Shown here piece by piece: positions 39,431 through 51,960 of a DNA stretch of 64,000 nt. The stretch covers positions 5,716,001-5,780,000 of the forward strand of contig JAMPIT010000437.1 in the NCBI GenBank assembly GCA_026261815.1. Direction: 5' to 3'. The notes beneath the pieces were generated by a model. That model had not been told where the DNA came from, made no database searches, and worked only from the letters and a program-made list of their open reading frames with translations. The DNA is from Monarcha castaneiventris obscurior (Eukaryota; Chordata; Aves; Passeriformes; Monarchidae). Both the position numbers and the translations under genes were made by a program. Numbering within the stretch: position 1 is the first letter of the stretch; each line of letters begins with the position of its first letter.

Positions 39431-41775
39431 GAACAAGCCCAAAACCACTTAATTTCTGCTAATGTTTCCTACTATGATGTGTTACAGGACCTTGGAAACT
39501 GCTGGAGGAGAAGCAAGCACAAATATGGAGAGCTTCTTCCCATAAACTTTTTAATAGTATTTTAAGCAGATACTAGACAGATTGTAGATGTGTCAGGTTT
39601 GTTAAAGCTAATACTTCAGCTCAGGGAACCCATTTGGCACTACAAGTGAATCTCCCAGATGGAACAATATCATTAAAAATTAATTGTATAACCACTGGAC
39701 CTGCCTTTAAAGACTTTTGAACTGCTGAGGCTTTCTAATCAGATATTGTTGCTCCAGTTCACCAGTGAAGCGAATCCAATGACTTTTCCGGCGTATGGCC
39801 TACTTCTGTTAATGAAAGTACAATTTATTCACTTCAACATATAGGCTGTAAAACTAATCTCCTGGTTGACACATTATTCTCTTCTGCGTGTTTAACTTCT
39901 CTTCACTGAACCAAAAGAAAGTATATAGTAAATCAGAAGGGACACATCAATCAACTTGGAACTGTTTAAAAGACAATTAGAGCTGGGGAGGGTGGCTGCT
40001 GGTGGTGTTTGATGCTGAGCCTGGCTCTTCCCTGGCCTGCCCTCTCTGGGTGAGTTACATCAGGCATGTCTGGCCCATTATTCTTTGAGGATCTTTAGCG
40101 TTCAACAGAGCTTTAAGAAAACCCCAAAAGAACACCTTTTGTTTAAGGACCTTGCTTAGTATTTTCATCTTTTCCTCTTCTCTCTGGGCTTTCTCATGGG
40201 TACTTACTTGTCACTGTTATGACATAACTTTCGGATGATAATATTCATCAGAAAACTTTACCAGCACGTTCATTTGCACTAGACCTGTCACTGTTGATGG
40301 TGGACCAAACAGATCAGCTGGCTCTTGTTTTACTTTGAGACAAACCCAGACAAGTTTGGACACCATTTGGTGTCCAGTAAGGGGCAAGGGGGCCTTGAGG
40401 CAGCCACTGAGCTGCCACCAGTCCTGTTCTGGCTGCTGTAGGGATGGCTGTGTCCTACTGGATACCTTCATCTACCGTGTCTGTCTCTACATTCATATGA
40501 ACATGGACACCTCCTTTAGGTGAGACTCTTGCACTTCAGGTTGGTTTGTTTTTTCTGGGGGACAGAGCAGGTTGTTTCTCAGCTGGCTTCCCTTCTAGCA
40601 AAAGCTTCCCCCAGTCCATTCCTCACACGTCCAGCTTCAACAGCTTGAGGGCTGTTTGGAGTCATTTTAATAGTCAGAAGCCTGATATTTGCCACTAAAC
40701 ATTTAAATCTGATAGTTCTTACTGCCACTTTTATTTTCTAATAAGGTGTTTGTTGCCACAGAAGTAGTTCAGTGGTTGTGTAGCTTTCTAAGAAAATACC
40801 AGATAATAACTTCCATTTATTCTGTATATAGCTATAGAAAATGCAGGCACATACATAGTTGTGTGCACATATACTTGTGTATACTTAATAAAGTGGATAA
40901 TTTGTGGACAAAACACCAGCCATTCCTAAAAAAAAAACCCAAAAGCAACCAAAAAACCCCGAACAACAACAGCAGAGGTGCCGTAGGACACGCAGAGGAT
41001 TTTAATTATACTCCGACTTCAGACTCTTTTTCCAAAACACTCTGATGTCAGTAGTCTGAAAAGTTAGGTAAAGCTTCATTAAACAGCATTCAATTAAAAA
41101 AAAAAAAAAGTAATTGTCTTATGTGGTAAATGCACCATTACACTCTGAACTCATATTTATTAAAATTTGATTTGAACTCCCTTTTCAAGTGACAAGCACA
41201 GCACAGAATTATATGGTATTTATATATTGTTTTTATTATGAGGTTTATTTTAATATATTCTTCTGAGTTTATCTAGCATTTCAAGCTATACATCATAAAC
41301 CTAGCTGGAGTGATGTTGGGGATTTTGATATTTCTACATCCAAGTGACCTTTTGTGGTGTTTCTGTTCTGATTTGTTAACTTATTGAGGAATAAATTGTG
41401 AGAATCAAAAAATGAAATTATAGGAAACAGTTGTAAATGCTTCACCTCTCTTCTTTTAGCCATTTACCTACTCAATAAAAACTAGGAAAAAATAAGTCTG
41501 TTACAAAGGCAAGGTGACACTCCAGGAAGCTGTGCTGGCTTTTCTTTTGCTGTGCATTCCAAGAGAGAAGTTGATCCCAAGTTGGAACTGACTAGATGTA
41601 CAATTTGGAGAGAGCTTATCTTATTTGTTTACAAAATCTAATGCTAAATAATATTTCAAATGTTAGTTTATAGTTTCATAAAATCCAGAACTCAACTTCC
41701 TTAATCCATTCCGTACAGAGTTTGATAAGAAATGGAACTAATAAAAAAATAATACCATGAAAGTTTGCATTATGA

Positions 41776-41821
41776 GCTGCCTAAATCATAAGCCTAGGTT
41801 TTTTACTTCTAATTAGGCAGC
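41776..41821. repeat. Short perfect inverted repeat (9-base arms)
   Basis: gctgcctaa at 41776-41784 and ttaggcagc at 41813-41821 are exact reverse complements around a 28-base AT-rich loop. Confidence 0.85.
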
Positions 41822-42498
41822 CAATTATGCCATTGTAGACAGGATGAAAATAACCCAAAAGATTCAATTAGTGATTTTAATGATGTTTCTTTTATACATG
41901 TCTGTATGCACATATATATAAATTACTATTTACACTTTGTGATTCAGATATTGTGACTCTTAAAGCAATCTGACCTTTCCATAAGGACAAAAGATACTGC
42001 TCTATGCCAAAATTAAATTTTATGTATAAACCTGTATTATTTTTGGGTAATTTCACAACCATTAATTCTACCTTACACCCAACCCTCCTTTTTTCTCCCC
42101 ATATCTTAATGTCTCACTAGAAGACATTCCATAATGCCAACAGGGGCTGGAACGTGCTGAGTCTCACAGTGACAGTTTGCTGATTATTCCAGTTAATTTG
42201 CTCTTGCTTCCTTATACTTTTATGCCTTAATTTATGCACATAATGCAAAGGGTGATGCATCAATGATGAAATTTCACGTTCCTTAGGTCAGGATGACTCA
42301 GCACCACTGACTTAAAATGCCAATCAAACCTTGTGTGCTCCAGTGTTTATCTTGTCATCCTCAACCTCTTTGTAGGCAGCAGTTCCCTGTCTAAAACATG
42401 AGGTTGCCAAAACAGCATTCGGGAGAGCCTTTTTTCTCTTTCAGCCTTCACTGGTGTTAAGTAGACCAACACAATCTTGGGCTTGTTTTTTGTAGTGG

Positions 42499-42615
42499 TT
42501 TTTTTTTTTTTTTTTTTTGGTTGGTTGGTTGGCTCTTTGTTTGTTTGCTGGGGTTTTTTTGTGTTGTTTTTTTTCCTTTCAGTTTTGTTTTTTGTTTTGT
42601 TGTTTATTTTTTTTC
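42499..42615 (+). repeat. T20 run plus T/G low-complexity tract
   Basis: T20, then ggttggttggttgg, then a further 80 or so bases of T with G (tttgtttgctgggg, gttttgttttttgttttg). The 69-codon + open frame here is poly-Phe/Val and not a gene. Confidence 0.88.
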
Positions 42616-43505
42616 TCTCTTTAATGCTCTTCTCTTATTTTCATTAAATTCGCTCAGTTCCTGGGTTATCTCTGGTATCTTGTCTGGATTGTGCTGCTCC
42701 ATGTCCATGAGATTCTGTGCTTCTGCATAAAATGAAGAATTAATAAGATCAGCATTTCTTCATTGCTTTCACACTTCAGAAGTATCAGAGTTCTGTGTAG
42801 AAGCAAGAGCAGATGTGTGTATATCTTTCTGACCTCTTTGTACCTGCAAAGCTAAAGATAAGTTTTCTTCTTCAGTGTTGCTCTTATTTTCTTGTCTACA
42901 AGGACAACTTGTTCTTTATCATGCTAATTTTTGTTCTTTCCATCATAAATGTTGTGTTAGGAGTAAAACATGGTATAGAACTTCTTGTTTGTTACTGTTT
43001 CCAGCTGCAGAATAGATGAGTGGAAAATCAGTGCTAATTCAACAAAAGCTTTTGCACTGAAATTCAAAGATCAGACTGGACATTGTTAACTCCCTCCCTC
43101 TTTCTGTTTGGGTTTGGGGTGTTTTTGGTTTTCTTTGGGAAACATGTTCCAGGAGTTGTGTAATTAAATTATTACCTGCTGTATCACCATCTGCTTACAT
43201 GATTTTGAAACGTTTCTAACCTCTGTGTGTGTGTTCACTTCATGACTTCAAGGAAGTGCCAAAAAAGCAGTGAACCTACTCAGCAGATGGACTGAGGGAC
43301 TCACACCCTCCAAGCAGTCAGTCTTGATTGTTCTGGGTATAATTAAGCATATCTTCTGTAAATCTAATTATTTCGTTTCAAAACACGGCAAAGACGTTTG
43401 TATTTTCAATAGTAAAATCTTCCTTATGGGATGAAGACCTACTGCAAATCATTTCTGTGGATAAACGTTATAATTAGATTATTCCTGGTAAGGTCATGTG
43501 TGATT

Positions 43506-43522
43506 TTTTTTTTTTTTTTTTC
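43506..43522. repeat. T homopolymer (about 17)
   Basis: Uninterrupted T run; boundaries accurate to one or two bases. Confidence 0.85.
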
Positions 43523-45828
43523 ATTTAGATCAATAACTCGGATAATTATCTTTTAAAAAAATTAACTCAATTCTTGCAGTCTGCAGTATGCTGCAGGTAA
43601 ATCTTAAAAACAAAGAACTAGATCTGGATGCTCATAACAGGCCTGCCAAGAAGTGGAATTTAGATCTCAGTGCTTAAATGCTTCCGGTATGTGTTCGTTT
43701 CCAACTCTTAATGGTATTTCATTCAAAACAATTAGAATGTTCAGAGGGTTGAGGCTGGAGCGTGTTGTCCAGCAAAAAGCAATGTATAATTTTAATTTAG
43801 AGAAGAAATCTGCAGATGTGAAATGTGCATGGGAGAAGGACAGCAAGATCTGGCTCTAATCAAGTAGTAGAAGAGCATTCTCCCCAGCCTCAGGCTGAGT
43901 GAGTTAATAGTGGTCATGGATGTCTTTGGAAACATCCATTGGATCCAGGTCTGATGGTGAATTTCACTTTACTGGGGTGTTGCTCCAGTACTGTCCAACT
44001 CTACCAGGAAGCTGGAGCCCTGCTAACTGGACGGGTTGTGCTGCTCGTTGCTTACAAAATGCAGAGCTTCTGGCCAGCAAACTGGCTTTGGTCTCATCTC
44101 AGTCCAGAACTGGTGTTTATCATCTATTAAAATAGTGAAAGTAAATAGTCTTGATGATCATCAGCTCCTGAGTTTAAACGAACAATGAAGCAAACCAGAG
44201 AACAGCCATCGTTATTAGCTGGTAATTGGAGGTGTGTTGTGTGATGGAAAGCTACTGCTGACTCAGTTCTGCTGTACTCAGAGTGCAGTTTGGGGGAATT
44301 GACCAAACTAATTTCCTTTAAAACTGGTGAGAGTGAAGGAGCCTCTGCAGCCCACAGGAGGAGTTCACTGTGTCAGGATGAAGAAGAGATGATCCTTTCA
44401 AACACTTGTAGGCTGGGAATTTCATCGACTGTTGCATTCATTAATAATCTTAAGACTTCCAGTTTGTGAGTCAGGTCTAATGGGCTCATTAAATGAGAGC
44501 CCATTCAGGTTTTATTCAGCTGTGTGAAGTCTTAAGTTGTGACAGGGCTCTAAGAAGATTTTGGTCACTACCGTGTTATGTAAGTTTTTCAACTTCTTAC
44601 TCATTTTGCAGTCATTTTGACCTTGGTAAACCAGATTCAAACTATCTTCAAAGGCATTTAAGTAGCTTTTTTCAGTGCTATATTCAAAAACTCTTAAGCT
44701 AATACCCTCTCTACATTTCATTCCCTATATATTTATTTTTCTGGTTCTCATTAATTTAATTAGATTGCAGTCCTCCTTTGCTCTTTTCTGCGAGATTGCT
44801 CTGCTGGATAAATCCATTTTAACTTTGATGGCTTATGCTAGAGGTGCATACTCATAGGTATCTACTCAAATAAAAGTGCCCAGAGTAAAGTATTCTCCTT
44901 TTCCCATAAACAAAATTCCCAGTACAGTCAGTAACATTACTAGTTTTTGATAATCTGCATTTCTAATGAGAAAGTAATCTCTTTACATCAATGGTAGCTA
45001 CTTCAATGATACATAAAAGTGCTTTAGAATAGTGCTGATTTTGTTTTTGAAATCACCCAGCAGCTTAACAACCAGCTTGTATATAAAATTCAGTTCTCCA
45101 GTTCTTTGTAGTAGGCTGCACTAGGTAGAAAAGTTTATGGGCATTTAGCCAACTGCCTTTTTATATGTTGCATCCACCTGTTTTGACATTAATCCATAAA
45201 AATAAACTCCATATGTAGCCCAAAAAGTGGTCTTTGTGGGTCCCAAGTTAGAATGGCAATAATTAAAATGATTGCTTTCATGTCCCAGATGGTGACTGTG
45301 GTAGATAATTGTATTCTCTGCAATTATTTTGGACTAAGTTTAGCAGAGGAAGGTAAAAATCCAGTATGGTTTTGAAACAGCACACAATATTTAATTGGTT
45401 TAACTGAAGGCTTAATGATTTCCAGGATCTAAAAGTAAGGGAAAAATGGATTACAGGTCCAAAAGAGATTTATGGAGCCTTTACATGTTACATACAGATG
45501 AGGCACAGTGGTCACTGTAGGGTTCCTGTCTTTACATTCCAGGTGCTGGGCTTTGGGCATGACCCTGTAATGGTTATATTGGGGAATTTTGTGAACAAAG
45601 TGTGAAAATGGGTAATGGAACTTTTGCCCACATTCAGACCAAGCCCTTTGTAGTGTCTGGCAGGGCAGCTACAGCCTTTGTGTCTGAGTGACACAGAGTC
45701 ATGGCTTGATACTTTCTAAAAGAGACTGAAAAATTGAATAATTAACTAACATACTGATAGCCCATGACATGTTATGCAATTGTAATGATTTTGCTTGTGT
45801 TAAAACAACCCTGGTTGTTTCAGGCTGT

Positions 45829-45867
45829 ATTTTGGTAATATAAATATTTTGGTAATATAAATATTTT
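45829..45867 (+). repeat. Perfect 17-base tandem duplication
   Basis: attttggtaatataaat is present twice without mismatch (45829-45845 and 45846-45862), followed by the first five bases of a third copy. Confidence 0.93.
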
Positions 45868-46129
45868 GTGATAGAGCAGTGCTTTGTGACTTCCCTAGTT
45901 TTACATTTTCATGCCATTTGCCTAACATTTGGTCTCAAAACAGCTTTACTTTTAAGTGCTATTGAAGATCATTTATTTTTAATAATGCCCCTGTTCATAA
46001 ATAAATTATACAAGCTATGAGACATGCTTAATATGGTTCACTGTGTTTCTAAATACCCTTAATACATAAAGAAATTACAGGTATGTCCTTTATCTAAAAT
46101 ACAGGGAATTCTGTGTGTTAGCTGTCAGG

Positions 46130-46150
46130 AAAAAAAAAAAAAAAAAAAAA
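46130..46150. repeat. A homopolymer (21)
   Basis: Uninterrupted A21 run. Confidence 0.92.
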
Positions 46151-46728
46151 GAAGAGCATTCAGATTTTCAGTCTCAAATTTCTGTTAATGTACAAACTGT
46201 TTTCTAATGTTGATTCTTGGTTCATTTTAATTATAAATTTAGTCACTCTAAATTTTTCATGAGCTTGGGTGACTTTTCACTAGAGATTGATTTGCCTCTT
46301 TCCTTGCTGTAAATCATGAAAAACATTGTACTATGAAGCTCAATGGAAGACATTTCCCTGTAAAAAAGTAGTAGAGATGAAGGAAGTGCTGCTGCTTTTT
46401 TGATTTGCATGGCCTGATCCTCTTCCTCATGGGCATCTTCTGACTTCTCTTTTTTTTTCCTGAGCTTGGAATTAGGTCATGTATAAATAAAGCTGATTAA
46501 GTTGTTTCATAAGAGAAATATTCCCACTAAACCCCTAAATTTAATAAAAATGCACATTTTTAGTGAGGAAATGTTTATTTCTAAGAGAAATAATTAACGC
46601 GTAAGATAAAGCAGCGCATGTTCAGTTTTGAATGACGTTTCTGGGGAAACTGAAAAATTAGTTGTTCATTTCTTGAAGTCAGAGAAAATACAGATCCTTG
46701 TGGAGTTTAGGATCTGTATCCCTATTTC

Positions 46729-46750
<22 letters not shown>
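46729..46750. repeat. T homopolymer (22)
   Basis: Uninterrupted T22 run, just downstream of a small cagatcc / ggatctg inverted pair (46691-46717). Confidence 0.92.
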
Positions 46751-46761
<11 letters not shown>

Positions 46762-48379
46762 CAAAAGGGAAGAAAGGCAGGAGAGACCAGGGCCATACCG
46801 AGAGTCACTGTAATGTTCTAGACAACTTCTCAGGGGCCTGCAGAGAGACAGAAGCAGCATATGAATTATGGTTGGTTATACATCTGTTTATTTTATGAAA
46901 TCTTCTCTTCTTCCTTAAAGGAGACATCTAAGTATTGTAGGTGAAAAAAAAAAAAAGGCAGGCAATTGGACTGTAATTCATATTTTGGTCAAAAATATCC
47001 GTATAATGTTGAAAATACTCAATAGTATTTTGCAGAATTTAATAGTTTGCCTGTATTATTCAGAGTCACCAAAGCATGTTTCTTGGGAGTCCTTTTCAGA
47101 CTCAGTTATGGATAATATTTTCATGAATATTGTCAGGTTATGTTCTTTGGAAATTACTTTATTGATTCCCTTCAACTGGAGGGTGACTTTTTGAGAACAC
47201 TGGTTTCTTAGTGGCTCCTAGCTCTGCACAGACAGTGAGAGCTGATGACTGAGATTAAAATTAGGCTGGGAATAAAATCAATAAAAAGCTTTATAACTTT
47301 GAAATTTCCCTGAAACGCTCAAATGTTTTTAAAATGAAGTTGTCTGAAGTAGCGCAGGTTTCCATTTGTTTGTGTCACTGGCAAGATGCAGCAGATGAAG
47401 CCCAAGCTAGGAAGCAATTAAATGCATTATCTGCCAGAGGAAGGAAGGAAAGCCTAAATCCAGATGGTTTTCCTCCTTCAGGCTGAAGGGTTCACAGAAT
47501 AGGATGTCTTCAAAAGGATAAGTCTGCTTAAGACCAGGTCCTGCTGCCTCATTAGGTCTTGCCATAAATCCACTTGTACTCCTCATCCAAACCTGCAGAG
47601 CTCCTGCAGGGAGTCCTGGTGGGAATTCTTGTGTTTCCATCCTGCTCCAACCCAGCTGCAGTTACTGAAGGGTCTTTTGGAGATGTAGGATAGCAATAGC
47701 GTGTGTGACCAAGGCTGGGCTGACACAGACCTTCTTTGTGTGTTTATTCTGTGCTTTCTTACATAAAGGTGTTCCTGAGCAGGAAGTTTTGTCAGCGTTT
47801 TGGTGATGTGGAAATTGCAGCAAAGGCTGCAACAGATACGAGACGTGTAAATGAAATGCTTCATTTATCAGTGATTTGGAAACCTGCATCATTCCTGTGC
47901 TTCAAGGGTTACAAGTCAAGCAGTTTTTAGCAAGCTGCTAATCTGCTGTGCTTGCTCTATAGTTATAGTTGCTTGCTGTCCCAGGAGCTTCCAGCAAATG
48001 CTCATACAATCTGATTAACATGGTTCACGTACAAAGGGCGCTGGCCTGGGGACTGCCACGTCTCATTAATGGAAATGAATTTTTCATGCCATGGCTGCTA
48101 TGTCTGTGGGTTAAGACTTTCATTTCTTTTTCCAATTCTGTCTCTTTTCTGTATTGTGTTTTTCTTTTTAAGGAAAAATGTCTGTATGAATTTTAACGAC
48201 CGGTTATATTACAGGTCTGAGAGTTTTTATTTCTGCATACTGATGTTATTTTTACTAAGAAACAGATGTATTGGCAGCAGAGGAAAAAAAAAGGAGTGCA
48301 ATGGCATACATTTGTGTTTATATTGAACCCTTTAGCTCTGATTGAATGCTTGATGAGTTCAGCTTAAGGATGAGGTGAC

Positions 48380-48477
48380 TTGATCTGTTCTTGGCAGCAA
48401 TCCTGCTTTGTGTAGGAGGTTGGAGCAGGTGACCCAGTGAGGTCCCTGCCAGCCAACATTTTCATGATTCTGTGAAT
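48380..48477 (+). mobile_element. CR1 LINE 3' remnant
   Basis: 'agcaatcctgctttgtgtag', 'gaggttggagcaggtgaccc', 'gaggtccctgccagccaac' and the ending 'catgattctgtga' correspond to the CR1 terminal block, about 100 bases long. Its wording differs from the 26.4 and 50.3 kb copies, suggesting another CR1 subfamily. Confidence 0.8.
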
Positions 48478-50270
48478 TGTCAACTTTTCAGTGAACTTTC
48501 CAGAATTAATTCCAGTGTTGTAATTGATGTATCATCCAGTCTTCTTAAGAGGCTGTAACGTGTTCTACTGTGACATGAATATGGACCTGTTCTGGTTTAT
48601 AGCTGAAAGCAGGGAAAGAAGGTTTAGTCTTCTTCCAGCACTGTTCCTTGGAGTATTTTGGATTAATGTTGCTTTTTAAAGAAAATTGGAGTGGAAGCAA
48701 TAGTACACATTATGCCAGTATGCAAAGTATGCTCAGTGACTGGTCACCCACAGCTGCTGCACCGTGGCATTTGTTATTTAACATTTTTTGGTGTCAGCAG
48801 ATTGTCATTTTCTGATTGTCGTTGCTCTGTTGAAAGTTCCCAAACATCAGTGGCTGTCTTCTCCAGGGTGTGTACCTGAACATGAGTGTCCAGCATCTTA
48901 CAGGGCCATCAGCCCACATTTAGCTCATGGCATAGAGCTGAATTAGCAGAAACCATCAGCCCTTCTGTTCATGCACTGTTCCTACTTTAGAAGGGAATTG
49001 CTGCAATACCTCTAAGCATCAATTATATGCTTTATAGCCTCCTTTAGCTCAGTGTACTAAGCTATATGTTTCTTGAATATGTCCTCTTTGTTCTTGTGGT
49101 AATGCACACTTTGCTTATCTTCAACTGCTAATGTTTCTAAATCAAAAAGTTCTACAGCATAAACAATTTAAGCTGTAATAGCTATGCACAACCCTGGCCA
49201 AGTCTAAAAGAAGGTTTATGAGAAGTTTTTCCTCTACAGTGACTTACCTGTTTATTTTAGATTGTAAGGTGTGTATCATGCTCTTCTCTAAGTGGTCAGG
49301 ACATATTATGGTTGCTTTTTAAGAAATTATTCCTTAAGAAATGTATACAGACTGACAGTATTAATAAGTTCAGTCTACTGGCAGTCTGTGATAAATTCTG
49401 TATATATGAAAGTTTGACTGTCACCTTGTGTGTGTCAGAAATGACCAGGTCAGGCTGAGATTGAGAATTGAGGTAGTCTTTAAGATAATGGACTTATCCA
49501 GTTTATTTCTTGCAATGCCTTCATCTCCATACACCTTAGCAAGGCTGAGAGATTTCCCTAAATAGTGGTTGGATCACCTTCATAGAAAGGCTGGAGATTA
49601 AACAATAGGTTAAGCAGCTGTGCCTCTTTTCCCAAGGATGTGGTCACAGTTGGGTAGGACTTGGCTGAAAACAGCATCAGATCTGGCTGCTTTTGTGACT
49701 TAGTTCCAGAAGGGCTTAGGTGAAAGGGTAAAACTCTTCTGGAGAGCTACTCAAAGCTCATACGTTACTGATGTGTGAAGCTCTACATGTAGATGCACTT
49801 CATTACAGATCTTAAATCTGTGGCAGAACTGCCAGCAGATAGGTGTGCAGAGGAAACAGCAGAAGGACGGGGTGTTTCCTTTAATTTTTGTCCTTGGGAA
49901 TCCACTGAGGATTCCTTTGTTGACCTGAACTAACACATTTTGGATTTTCTTTTTAAGAGAAATCATAAACTCATTTCAGCATGTAGACATTGGCGGATTC
50001 AGGATGCTGAATGTCACACCATGTTGACTATGTGTGAAAAAACATGTTATTACACCTCCAGGCAGACTCAAATGACCAAACACTGACATTTCTCAAACTT
50101 GACAGCTTATTTCAGTGGAGATTTAGGAAAAAAAGGTCAAAGGACACCAAACATATTACTGCTCCACTCCGCCTAGAGCTATAGCAACACTAAATCTTCT
50201 AATATTACATCTTGGGGCAAATGAAGGGTTTCTCATTTAGGCCCTAGAAGCAGGAGTAAACAAGGCTTAG

Positions 50271-50652
50271 GAAGAACAACTGAGGGACGTGGTGGTGTTT
50301 AGAGAAAAGGAGGCTCAGGAGAGATCTTATCTTCTCTACAACTCCCTGAAAGGAGGTTTAGCCAGGTGGGGTTGGTCTCTTCTCTCAGGTAAGAAGTGGT
50401 GAGACAGGAAGAAATGGCTTTAAGCTGCACCAGACAAGGCTTAGATTGGATATAAGGAAATTTTTCTTCCCTGAAAGCCCTGGCACAGCTGCCCAGGGCA
50501 GTGGTGGAGTCACCACCCCTGGAGGTGCATAAAAAGCTGTGTGGATGTGGCACTTGGGGACGTGGTGTAGTTGTGGCCTTGGCAGTGCTGGGTTAGTGGC
50601 TGGACTCGGTGACCTTAAAGGTCTTTTCCAACATAAACAATGCTATGATTCT
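50271..50652 (+). mobile_element. CR1 LINE, about 380-base 3' copy
   Basis: 'aggaggctcaggagagatct', 'ctctacaactccctgaaagg', 'ggttggtctcttctctcagg', 'cagggcagtggtggagtcac', 'aggtcttttccaac' and the 3' end caatgctatgattctg appear in CR1 order. The left edge starts in a diverged stretch near 50271. The 84-codon minus-strand open frame over it is antisense CR1, not a gene. Confidence 0.93.
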
Positions 50653-51021
50653 GCCATGGGATAGATCATATGCAGGGTTGTTACAGCCTAATGGCTCCAA
50701 GTAAATGTCCCCTCGCCTGGCCAGGAGCAGTCTCGGGGCTGATAATGGGTGAGCAGCTCGATTGCCTCCTGGCAGGAGCCTGGAGCGTCCGTGTGCCTCG
50801 GCAGGTGTACAGGGGACAGAAATGTGCTTTCATAAACATGGGCTCATCCTGGGTTGCAGTAGCAGTTGTCATGGCAACATCACTCTGTGTACTTGAGCTT
50901 TAACATTTGAGAGTTCACCCAGAAAATAAATTTGGCGTGATTATGAAGTACACTTGCTTGTTTTCTGAATTCTTTGGATACACATCGTTGAAAAGAGCAG
51001 AAAATTATGTTACTGCCTTAC

Positions 51022-51190
51022 TGTTTTATGCCATAAACCATGCACAGAATCATTAAAGCTGTCATCTATCAAACTATAGTAAAATTCCAATGAAGCTAAA
51101 TTGTAAATGTTGCCATCTTCAGCTCCATAATGTATTATTTTTAAGGGCTCTCTGTCATTGTTGAACTTGATATAACTGAGTAAATCCCCA
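51022..51190 (-). other. Candidate unrecognised antisense coding exon (B)
   Basis: On the minus strand a long pyrimidine run (11 T, then tctcatttcttgatcag) ends in AG at 51192-51191. It is followed by 169 bases with 1 leading base and 56 open codons, ending ACA|GTAAGG, a good donor. The translation begins GDLLSYIKFNNDREP and ends SVHGLWHKT; it is rich in Asp/Asn/Tyr with a few hydrophobic helices' worth of residues. G is commoner at codon position 1 than at position 3, as in coding sequence. No protein family is recognised. It could be a chance open segment, since AT-rich introns of this length contain many good splice motifs. It is kept because acceptor, donor, size and frame all agree. Confidence 0.25.
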
Positions 51191-51509
51191 CTGATCAAGA
51201 AATGAGAAAAAAAAAAATCTAGAAAATGTACTCTTGAAGTAAGGATTTAGTTTTTTTTTATAACTACTGACCTATTTTTCTACAGCAAGTAAGAATAACA
51301 CAGGATGGTGACAGTAGGAACTTTTTTTTGTGTATGTATGAGTATTTTGAATATATCATTTAAAGTCTGGTTTTCTTGACAAGACATTAGGGCTTCATAT
51401 TTCCTGTGTATCTCTGATTTCCATGTGAAATATTGCAAATAGCAAGGTTTGTCTTCTGTAACCAGCTAAGTTTGAGAACTTGATCCTAAACTCTGAAAAC
51501 TGGAGCACT

Positions 51510-51630
51510 TGGAAGAGATTGCTCAGAAAGGGTGTGGAGTCTCCCTCACTGGAGACACCCCAGAACCGTCTGGGTGCAATCCTGTGCTCTGGGATGACCC
51601 TGCTAGGGCAGGGAGGTTGGAACAGTTATA
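51510..51630 (+). mobile_element. CR1 LINE internal fragment lacking its 3' tail
   Basis: 'ttgctcagaaagggtgtgga', 'gtctccctcactggagacac', 'aaccgtctgggtgcaatcct' and 'agggcagggaggttggaac' match the CR1 3' region closely. The match stops at about 51630 without the gattctat end, so the copy is clipped on both sides. Confidence 0.85.
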
Positions 51631-51661
51631 GATAAAATTGTATCCCAAATGCTCCAGAGTC

Positions 51662-51960
51662 ATCAGTTTGTTTGTGGGTTGTGGTTTCTTCTTTTTGGTT
51701 AGTTTGGTTGGTTTTTTCCCCCCAAACAGAATGTGTTAAAATCTTCATTGCAAGGCTTTGTCAATGATGGGTAAAGAACAGGAATGGAGTTGGTGCCTGC
51801 GATGAGGCCAGATTCCTGTTTTTCTTGTTTGTAGCTCATCCATAAAAGTGACCTTTTAGTTTTGGTTTTCTTTTTTTTTTGCTGTTAGTTGTGTTTGTTT
51901 GTGGTGTTGTTTTTTTGTGTATTTTTTCCTGTTGGTGATTTTTTTGTTCTTTCCAAGATA
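51662..51960 (+). repeat. T/G-rich low-complexity region
   Basis: Repeated tracts such as tttggttagtttggttgg, a T6C6 stretch, tttgttgttttt-like runs and tgtttgtttgtggtgttg. There is strong strand asymmetry and no coding potential. Confidence 0.7.

Larger units (their letters stand above)
37606..50270 (+). other. Presumed NAALADL2 intron, segment 4
   Basis: AT-rich unique sequence with long A or T runs at 39.41, 42.50, 43.51, 46.13 and 46.73 kb, a perfect 17-base direct duplication at 45.83 kb, a 9-base inverted repeat at 41.78 kb and a short CR1 3' end at 48.4 kb. No coding gene is supportable on the + strand. Confidence 0.55.

Noticed and set aside
43720..43860. Possible old CR1 piece ('ttcagagggttgaggctgga')
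   Set aside because: Only one short block resembles CR1 and the rest does not follow CR1 order.
49035..49065. tRNA-like 'tttagctcagtgtactaagc'
   Set aside because: It resembles a D-arm only. There is no B box, anticodon arm or acceptor pairing around it.
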